Of a stretch of 6,129 bases of DNA, positions 1 to 5,349 are shown piece by piece (the first letter of the stretch is position 1; each line of letters begins with the position of its first letter). The stretch is from an uncultured Clostridia bacterium. Its GTDB lineage: Bacteria; Bacillota; Clostridia; Oscillospirales; Acutalibacteraceae. The position numbers were made by a program, and so were the translations under genes. The stretch is taken from contig CAMBQD010000067.1 in NCBI GenBank assembly GCA_945869905.1, forward strand, positions 1-6,129, written 5' to 3'. The notes beneath the pieces were generated by a model. It was not told the DNA's origin. It saw only the letters and a list, made by a program, of their open reading frames with translations, and did no database searches.

Positions 1-779
1 CCCATAACCTCCTTTTCCTTAGTTCCGTTACAGGGCATAACGTCACCGTAGGGGTCAATAAAGAAGGTGTCAAATGCCATATCACAGGGCAGTAGCCTTT
101 TTTGTCCGTAAATGTAGTTAATCAGACCGTGGTTGAAATAAGCCCTAAACCATTTTTTGGGAGAATTTGATTTAAGCAGCTCATTGATAAGCTTTTCAAA
201 TTCCTTTGCAACCATAGGTCTGTCCTTTATGATATTCTGTGCCTCAACAAAATAAAAGGAGTTATGAAGAGAGGCAGTGGCAAATTCCATATCCATTTCG
301 TCGCTGAGTCTGTAAAGAGGCACAAGGTCCTTGGCGTTGGCATCCTGAACAGTCATACCAAAGCCTACGTCGGGATGATTCATTTCAACTAATTTTTTAA
401 GTGTAGTGTAGCCTTTGTTAAAGCCGTCATCAAGACCGCGAATAGTATTGTTTGTTTCCTCAAGTCCCTCAATGGAAATACGAATTCCCACATTGGGAAA
501 TTCGTTGCACAAATCAATAATTCTGTCAGTAAAGAAGCCGTTGGTGGAAATAACTATTCTGTCGCTTTTTTTGTACAGCTCACGCACTATATCCTTTAAA
601 TCTGTACGTATAAAAGGCTCGCCGCCGGTAATGTTTGTAAAATACATTGGCGGCAGCTTTTTTATGGTTTCAACTGTTATTTCCTCTTCCGGCTTTGAAG
701 GCTTTTTGTATCTGCTGCACATATTGCATCTTGCATTGCATCTGTATGTAACAATAACTGTTCCGTTTAATTTTTTCAT
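1..779 (-). CDS. Radical SAM protein with SPASM-like C-terminal region (3' end cut by window)
   Basis: This is a partial gene: 259 complete codons are present, and the frame is still open at base 1. The protein starts with a short strand and then the radical SAM cluster motif CNARCNMC, with C14, C18 and C21 (CX3CX2C) placed to bind the [4Fe-4S] cluster that cleaves S-adenosylmethionine. The SAM-binding GGEP motif is at residues 52-55, and a strand with ISTNG follows at 77-81. A later segment holds C232 and C250 around FFIDPYGDVMPC. This resembles the start of a SPASM auxiliary-cluster domain (the MoaA/PqqE/anSME superfamily), though the rest is outside the window. ATG at 779 is chosen because GGAG lies 6 nt upstream and the cluster motif sits close to the N-terminus, as is usual. 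It starts 16 nt after the acyltransferase stop, so it looks like part of the same operon. The substrate cannot be told. Modification of a sugar or of a peptide is possible, but no precursor peptide is visible here. Confidence 0.92.
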   Translation of the reverse strand, partial: MKKLNGTVIVTYRCNARCNMCSRYKKPSKPEEEITVETIKKLPPMYFTNITGGEPFIRTDLKDIVRELYKKSDRIVISTNGFFTDRIIDLCNEFPNVGIRISIEGLEETNNTIRGLDDGFNKGYTTLKKLVEMNHPDVGFGMTVQDANAKDLVPLYRLSDEMDMEFATASLHNSFYFVEAQNIIKDRPMVAKEFEKLINELLKSNSPKKWFRAYFNHGLINYIYGQKRLLPCDMAFDTFFIDPYGDVMPCNGTKEKEVM

Positions 780-785
780 TATCTT

Positions 786-789
786 CTCC
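786..789 (-). promoter_or_regulatory. Ribosome binding site of the radical SAM gene
   Basis: GGAG lies 6 nt before the ATG at 779, in the 16-nt gap after the acyltransferase stop. It supports this start, which no listed long reading frame marks because the gene runs off the window. Confidence 0.75.
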
Positions 790-795
790 GATGTT

Positions 796-1488
796 TTATC
801 TGCTTCCGATTATTTTTGCCGGTACTCCGCCGACTATTGAATAATCAGGGCAATCTTTATTTACTACTGCTCCTGCCGCAACAACACAGCCCTTGCCGAT
901 TTTTACTCCGTCAAGTATTACAGCATTGGCACCTATCCAGCAGTCCTCGCCGATTTCTACACCCTGTCTGGAGGCACCCTGCAAGTAAATCGGGGTATCC
1001 CTGTCGGCAAAAATATGATTTTCGGAAAAGATTTTTACACCGGGACCGAATATAGTAGAGCTGCCGATTTTAACCTTTCCGCGTACGGATATAAATGCAC
1101 CTGCGGCAATTCCCACATCATCACCGATTTCAAGGCTGTCACCAAGTTCACGGATAACTCCGGTGCACTCAATCATACTGTTTCTACCAAGAGAAAAATT
1201 GTTGCCGATATGTACTGAGCTTTTGCAAAGGGCATTTATGAAAACCCCATCCTCTAACGTGATGCCGCTTCCGCAGGAAATATTCCTTTTTGAACAAATT
1301 TTCACTCTTTTGCCCACAAAGCTGATTTTTCCCCGTTTATGAAAGCCGAAAGTTACAAAGAACCCCCTTATGAGCATTGCTCCCTTTTGAAACAGTATTG
1401 ATAATAAATCAGACGTAGTTATATTTTCGTCAACAGTATATTCTCTGTGTTTTATTTTACTAATCAGTTTTGAAACAAGTTTAACCAT
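796..1488 (-). CDS. Hexapeptide-repeat acyltransferase (WbbJ / maltose acetyltransferase-like)
   Basis: This is a 230-residue protein of the left-handed parallel beta-helix acyltransferase superfamily. Residues 1 to about 55 are a basic, partly hydrophobic lead-in (segment 28-47) with no signal peptide. From about 56 to 215 there are imperfect hexapeptide turns, for example VHIGNN, LEIGDD, VKIGSS, VEIGED and VKIGKG. The end is the familiar cap with IVGGVPAKIIG. H158 in SENHIF sits where the catalytic histidine of the LbH/MAT group is found, followed by the loop at 162-178 that often carries acceptor contacts. Known relatives move acetyl (or other acyl) groups from acetyl-CoA to a hydroxyl or amine of a sugar, usually as cytoplasmic trimers. 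Its place after two glycosyltransferases suggests O-acetylation of the polysaccharide or its lipid-linked precursor, but the acceptor is inferred. ATG at 1488 lies 1 nt past the preceding TGA, with AGAGG 5 nt upstream. Confidence 0.9.
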   Translation of the reverse strand: MVKLVSKLISKIKHREYTVDENITTSDLLSILFQKGAMLIRGFFVTFGFHKRGKISFVGKRVKICSKRNISCGSGITLEDGVFINALCKSSVHIGNNFSLGRNSMIECTGVIRELGDSLEIGDDVGIAAGAFISVRGKVKIGSSTIFGPGVKIFSENHIFADRDTPIYLQGASRQGVEIGEDCWIGANAVILDGVKIGKGCVVAAGAVVNKDCPDYSIVGGVPAKIIGSR

Positions 1489-1489
1489 A

Positions 1490-2698
1490 TCAGCCTCTGC
1501 ATTTTAATAATTTTTCGTATATATCAGTGAGTTTTTCTGCGTATTTTTCCACTGTGTTGGTGCTTAACTCAAAGCACTGACGGCTCATTTGGTCAAGCAA
1601 TTCTTCGTAATTATAAAGTGACAGTATTTTTTCCTTAAGGTCGGTTATATCTCCTGCCTTGAATACCTCTCCGGTTATGTGCGGTTTCACAAGCTCCGGC
1701 GCTCCTCCTAAATTTGAGCATATAACAGGCGTGCCCATACTCAGCGATTCAATGACCGACATTGGGCAATTATCGTTGCATTCCGACGGACAGACGGAAA
1801 ACAAAGCATTTGATATAAGTGATTTAAGCTCCTGTCCTGATTTAAAGCCTACCGCGTCAATATTATCTACTCCGTCGCACATTTCCGCCAAGGGGCCTGT
1901 ACCGGCAAATATAAACTGAATATCAGGAAGCTCCCTGCACACCTGAACAAGAGTTTTTATTCCCTTTTCAACACTCAGTCTGCCAAAATACAGAACATAT
2001 TTTTTTGATTTATCCTTTTGAGGCAGGCTTTTTTTGCGGTTGCAGTAGTTGTGCATAACCTGAATTTTTTCTTTCCTTACGCCACCCTTTACGATTACAT
2101 CCGCCATAAATTTGCTGGGGCAAATATAACAGTCCACAAGATTGTATGTGTCCTTCCTGTGATAATAATATGATTCCAATGCGGCAATTGCACTTTTCAT
2201 TGTCGAGTTATGCAGGCATTTGTTTTTAACACAGTTTATGTATTTGCCGTCAAGGCATTTTTCACAGGTGCATTCCTGTTCTTCAATATACATTTTGTGG
2301 TTTGGACACGCCATCTGTACATCGTGGACTGTTTGGACTATCGGTATATTGTGCTTTTTTATTTCGTAGATAATTGAAGGTGTAAGCTGAAAATTGATGT
2401 TATTCAGGTGAACGATATCCGGCTTAAAGGTATCAATTACCCTTCCGATTTTTTGCCTTGCTTCCTTGGAATATATGGTCTTGAGTGAAAGCTTTATCCG
2501 CTTTAGGCCGCCTGCGTTGTGAAAATCCATATTTTCCGTATAGCAGTCAGCAGAATTGCCGACGCATCTGTCCGGATGCTCCATACCGAAATATTCAACC
2601 TGATGTCCCAAAGAGGTTAGATATTCACCTAACTTAAGCATATAGGTTTCCGAACCGCCGTTGGGATACAGGAATTTATTTACCATTAAAATTTTCAT
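1490..2698 (-). CDS. GT4-family glycosyltransferase with a cysteine-rich insertion
   Basis: This 402-residue protein has the two-Rossmann GT-B fold. The N-terminal domain opens with MKILMVNKF and a glycine loop (YPNGGSETY, 11-19) that in GT4 enzymes helps bind the acceptor and donor. HDV at 125-127 is followed by a cysteine-rich stretch with C131, C143, C145, C148, C156 and C161. The C-terminal domain starts near 234 with VLYFGRLSVEKGI, followed by FIFAGTGP (263-270) and the donor-binding region at 304-325, ending in ESLSMGTPVI. The acidic pair of the usual EX7E motif reads D309 to E317, so the first Glu is an Asp. Retaining GT4 enzymes use nucleotide sugars and act at the cytoplasmic face of the membrane; here the likely acceptor is the lipid-linked repeat unit. 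No signal peptide or membrane helix is seen. ATG at 2698 directly follows the TAA of the preceding gene, with AAGGGTGAG upstream. Donor and acceptor are unknown. Confidence 0.94.
   Translation of the reverse strand: MKILMVNKFLYPNGGSETYMLKLGEYLTSLGHQVEYFGMEHPDRCVGNSADCYTENMDFHNAGGLKRIKLSLKTIYSKEARQKIGRVIDTFKPDIVHLNNINFQLTPSIIYEIKKHNIPIVQTVHDVQMACPNHKMYIEEQECTCEKCLDGKYINCVKNKCLHNSTMKSAIAALESYYYHRKDTYNLVDCYICPSKFMADVIVKGGVRKEKIQVMHNYCNRKKSLPQKDKSKKYVLYFGRLSVEKGIKTLVQVCRELPDIQFIFAGTGPLAEMCDGVDNIDAVGFKSGQELKSLISNALFSVCPSECNDNCPMSVIESLSMGTPVICSNLGGAPELVKPHITGEVFKAGDITDLKEKILSLYNYEELLDQMSRQCFELSTNTVEKYAEKLTDIYEKLLKCRG
1494..1498 (-). promoter_or_regulatory. Ribosome binding site of the acyltransferase, inside the upstream gene
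   Basis: AGAGG lies 5 nt before the ATG at 1488. It is encoded in the last Arg-Gly codons of the preceding glycosyltransferase, and the two genes are separated by one base. This arrangement points to translational coupling. Confidence 0.6.
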
Positions 2699-3820
2699 TT
2701 ACTCACCCTTGTAGAGCTTAAGCGTTTGCGTTACGATATCGTCCCAGCTGAATTTACCGCAAATGTAATCAGCTGAATTTTGCTTGTATTTTTCAACATT
2801 CCCTCTGTCCTCCACGAGCATTTGAAGCTTGGCATGCAAATCATCAACATCGCCTTTTTTGAAGGATACGGCGTAGTCACCGCACACCTCGGTACATTCA
2901 GGTATGTCGGAGGTAAGACAGCAGTTACCGTAGCTCATTGCCTCCAGCAGACTAAGGGGCATACCCTCCAAATCACTGGGAAGGCAGTATATGTATGCGT
3001 TGGAATAAAGCTCCTCCAGCATTTCACCCTGTACAAAATCGGTGAAAATAATTCTGTTGTCGTCCCTTGCCTGCTCTTTAAGCCCCTGCATATATTCACT
3101 TGTGTGGCTGGAGCCGCCTGCGATAACAAGCTGTTTTTGTGTATATGTTTTTTTGTACGCATCAATAAGGTAATGGACGCCCTTTTCAGGCACAAGCCTG
3201 CCGAGAAAAAGGATATATCCGTCCTTTTCAATGCCGAATTTTTCTTTTATCAGTGAATCGTCCTTTATTTCCGGCTTTTCAATACCGTTGGGGATATAAA
3301 CTGTTTTTCTGCCGTATGTGTCAAGAAAATACTGCTGTACATTTTTTGACAGGACTATTATTTCATCGGCATATTTTGCCGCAGTTTTTTCACCGAATTT
3401 TAGGAATTTAGTTGCAAATCCGCCCCACTTTGACCTTTGCCAGTCAAGACCGTGGATTGTTACAACAACTCTTTTTCCGAAAAGCTTTGGCAGAAAGCAC
3501 ATTGACGCAGGCCCTTCTGCGTGAAAATGGACAACATCAAAACGGCTGAAGCTTGCCCTGATTGCCGCCAAAACGCTGTAAACTATTGCATTTAGCTTAC
3601 TGTTTTCAAAGGTAAATACGGTTTTTAGTCTAATGCCGTTATATTCCTTGCGGCTTGAGCCTGACTCAAATTCCCTGCCGGAAACATGGTGACCTTTACG
3701 ATTATATGCCACAACAGTATGCCCGCGCTTTACAAGCTGAGTTGAAAGCTTATCAACTACAATTTCAACTCCGCCCTCACGTGACGGTATTCTTTTGTGG
3801 CCAATCATTGCAATTTTCAT
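2699..3820 (-). CDS. GT4-family glycosyltransferase (DUF1972-like N-terminus)
   Basis: This 373-residue GT-B fold enzyme opens with MKIAMIGHKRIPSREGGVE. That opening is typical of a large group of Bacillota EPS glycosyltransferases whose N-terminal domain resembles DUF1972. Numbered from this ATG, the landmarks are VVHFHAEGP (96-104), VTIHGLDWQRSKWG (120-133), the linker IPNGIE (176-181) and the second domain's LFLGRLVPEKGVHYL (204-218). The donor-binding EX7E motif is intact, with E285 and E293 in LEGMPLSLLEAMSYG. These residues coordinate the sugar nucleotide in retaining GT4 enzymes. There is no signal peptide or membrane span, so it probably works at the inner membrane face on the lipid-linked glycan. 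A longer frame reaches TTG at 3838, which would add six residues. ATG at 3820 is preferred because GGTGA lies 5 nt upstream and the family begins here. It starts 18 nt after the sugar transferase stop. The exact sugar is unknown. Confidence 0.94.
   Translation of the reverse strand: MKIAMIGHKRIPSREGGVEIVVDKLSTQLVKRGHTVVAYNRKGHHVSGREFESGSSRKEYNGIRLKTVFTFENSKLNAIVYSVLAAIRASFSRFDVVHFHAEGPASMCFLPKLFGKRVVVTIHGLDWQRSKWGGFATKFLKFGEKTAAKYADEIIVLSKNVQQYFLDTYGRKTVYIPNGIEKPEIKDDSLIKEKFGIEKDGYILFLGRLVPEKGVHYLIDAYKKTYTQKQLVIAGGSSHTSEYMQGLKEQARDDNRIIFTDFVQGEMLEELYSNAYIYCLPSDLEGMPLSLLEAMSYGNCCLTSDIPECTEVCGDYAVSFKKGDVDDLHAKLQMLVEDRGNVEKYKQNSADYICGKFSWDDIVTQTLKLYKGE
2702..2710 (-). promoter_or_regulatory. Ribosome binding site overlapping the end of the upstream glycosyltransferase
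   Basis: AAGGGTGAG forms the last codons (Lys-Gly-Glu) of the upstream gene and precedes TAAATG, so stop and start codons abut with no gap. The match to the AAGGAGGTGA anti-16S consensus is good. It implies coupled translation. Confidence 0.7.
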
Positions 3821-3825
3821 ATATG

Positions 3826-3830
3826 TCACC
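3826..3830 (-). promoter_or_regulatory. Ribosome binding site that decides the start of the second glycosyltransferase
   Basis: GGTGA lies 5 nt before ATG at 3820. The alternative TTG (3838) and the in-frame GTG (3829) have no comparable site at proper spacing, and the GTG lies inside this site. This favours ATG. Confidence 0.7.
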
Positions 3831-3838
3831 GTTAACAA

Positions 3839-5335
3839 TTATTCTGCGCCCTTGTGGGTAAGGACAATAACCACTGTTTTAATCAATATTTTTATATCAA
3901 GCCATATTGACCAGTTATCAATATAAGTGCAGTCAAGCCTTACAACCTCTTCAAAGTCCTGTATGTCTGATCTGCCGGACACCTGCCATAAGCCTGTTAT
4001 ACCGGGCTTAAGTGACAGACGTCTTTTGTGGTGGCTTTCGTACTGTTCAAACTCGTCAACCGTTGGCGGACGGGTGCCTACAAGGCTCATATCACCCTTA
4101 AGAACATTCCAAAACTGCGGCAGCTCGTCAATACTTGTTTTACGTATGAATTTGCCAACCTTGGTAATCCTTGGGTCATTATCAATTTTGAACATAAAGC
4201 CGTTCATTTTGTTTTGTTCAAGCAGGGCTTTTTTCCTTTCCTCTGCGTCAACATACATTGAACGCAGTTTGTACATATTGAACACTCTGCCGTTTTTTCC
4301 GATACGCTGCTGCTTAAAAATGAGAGGACCGGGGGATTCAATCAAAAGCGGTACGGCAGTTATCAGTATTATGGGAAGAGAAATAATACAGCCTATTAAT
4401 CCGCCTGCAATGTCCATAATTCTTTTCAGAAATATCTGTGATTGATTATGAACAGCAGGGGAAAATACTGCCGTAGGAATACCGGATTTAACCTCACATC
4501 TTAAATTGTCAAATTTGCTTTTTTCAAGTATTTTTTCAATTGAGGGCATATTCACATTAACGGTAATGCCCATATCCTCAATTTCCTCTATGTATTCGGC
4601 AACCTCCTCCTCGTGACCGTCGGGAAGATTGATATAGATTTCGTCAAGGGAGGCTGTACGAATCCAGCCCATAAGGTTTTCACGGTTTGCCACCACCGGT
4701 ACACCGTCAACACTGTCAATGATTTCTTTGGTGTGAACAATTGAACTGCCGTTTTGAGCTACGCTTGAATTGCTCCTTTTATATACGCCGTTTTCAAGCT
4801 GTGCGTCTAACAGAGCAACTGCCTTAACGTTTTTTGACCAGTCTGTTTTAAGCTTTGGTACAAATCCTTCGGCATAATCAACAGTGGTTATTACACCGGT
4901 CATAGTTGCAATCTTGCTTTTAGGCAGTCTGTTAATCATTATGCGTTTAAGAACAAAGCGACCGCCCAGCGACAAAAAGCAGTATCCCACGAAGCTACTG
5001 AGATAAAGGTATCTTGACTCAATAATCTCGTTTTTTGTAAGCAGGAGTATAACTGCCAAAAGTGCGTATGAAATCAAACAGTTTCTCAAGGTTGAGGAAA
5101 TTTCCATAGGCTTACTGCGCTTTGTTAAATTTATGTGGGAATAAAAACAGAAAAAAACAATGCAGTAAGACAAAATAACTATGATTGCGTATTCCGTAAG
5201 ACTTCCGGAGTCGTATTCCGGAATTTTAGGAATAACGTAGGTGAAAAACAAAAAGCTTATTATGTTAGATAAGACTATTGCAAAAAATCCAACTAAAAAC
5301 TCAGATGATTTTTGTATTTTATTGCGGTTATCCAT
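3839..5335 (-). CDS. Polyprenyl-phosphate sugar-1-phosphate transferase (WbaP/WcaJ/CpsE type), initiating enzyme
   Basis: This 498-residue membrane enzyme transfers a sugar-1-phosphate from a nucleotide sugar to undecaprenyl phosphate, the first step of repeat-unit synthesis. Four N-terminal hydrophobic segments lie near 13-35, 48-65, 86-100 and 108-124. A soluble Rossmann-like region (about 140-290, CoA_binding_3-like) is weakly conserved. The catalytic sugar-transferase domain starts near K304 with KRIMDIAGGLIG and a hydrophobic re-entrant helix (about 306-333). ESPGPLIFKQQRIGKNG (333-349), YKLRSM (355-360) and SIDELPQFWNVLKGDMSLVG (401-420) follow. D403 and E404 match the catalytic Asp-Glu dyad known from PglC-type monotopic phosphoglycosyl transferases. 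TRPP (421-424) and LKPGITGLWQVSGRSD (442-457) are also hallmark motifs. Length fits the 450-500-residue class. It starts 14 nt after the kinase stop, with AGGTG 7 nt before ATG, an order common in Wzx/Wzy-type EPS loci. The sugar (Glc, Gal or an N-acetylated sugar) cannot be read from the sequence. Confidence 0.96.
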   Translation of the reverse strand: MDNRNKIQKSSEFLVGFFAIVLSNIISFLFFTYVIPKIPEYDSGSLTEYAIIVILSYCIVFFCFYSHINLTKRSKPMEISSTLRNCLISYALLAVILLLTKNEIIESRYLYLSSFVGYCFLSLGGRFVLKRIMINRLPKSKIATMTGVITTVDYAEGFVPKLKTDWSKNVKAVALLDAQLENGVYKRSNSSVAQNGSSIVHTKEIIDSVDGVPVVANRENLMGWIRTASLDEIYINLPDGHEEEVAEYIEEIEDMGITVNVNMPSIEKILEKSKFDNLRCEVKSGIPTAVFSPAVHNQSQIFLKRIMDIAGGLIGCIISLPIILITAVPLLIESPGPLIFKQQRIGKNGRVFNMYKLRSMYVDAEERKKALLEQNKMNGFMFKIDNDPRITKVGKFIRKTSIDELPQFWNVLKGDMSLVGTRPPTVDEFEQYESHHKRRLSLKPGITGLWQVSGRSDIQDFEEVVRLDCTYIDNWSIWLDIKILIKTVVIVLTHKGAE

Positions 5336-5342
5336 TTAAAAA

Positions 5343-5347
5343 CACCT
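5343..5347 (-). promoter_or_regulatory. Ribosome binding site of the initiating sugar transferase
   Basis: AGGTG lies 7 nt before the ATG at 5335, within the 14-nt gap after the kinase stop codon. It is separated from the ATG by a T-rich spacer. Confidence 0.65.
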
Positions 5348-5349
5348 GC

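Noticed and set aside
481..504. Inverted repeat CGAATTCCCA / TGGGAAATTCG with a 3-base loop and one bulge
   Set aside because: It lies wholly inside the radical SAM coding sequence (encoding NEFPNVGIR), has no following T-run on either strand, and fits no operator or terminator context. Chance from codon choice is the simplest reading.
415..840. Plus-strand open frame of 141 codons
   Set aside because: It is antisense to the radical SAM gene, whose frame carries clear cluster motifs. It has no recognisable domain and runs across the gene junction into the acyltransferase.
2780..3256. Plus-strand open frame of 158 codons with Cys and hydrophobic residues
   Set aside because: It is a mirror of the conserved C-terminal domain of a GT4 gene, and no ribosome binding site or domain is evident.
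3927..4445. Plus-strand open frame of 172 codons
   Set aside because: It is antisense to the strongly conserved catalytic domain of the sugar transferase, with a composition typical of a shadow frame and no recognisable motif.
5202..5222. Two close copies of TTCCGGA, each containing the TCCGGA palindrome
   Set aside because: They are only 7 bases each, within the coding sequence of the sugar transferase, with no array or further copies. This is not enough for a repeat or binding site.
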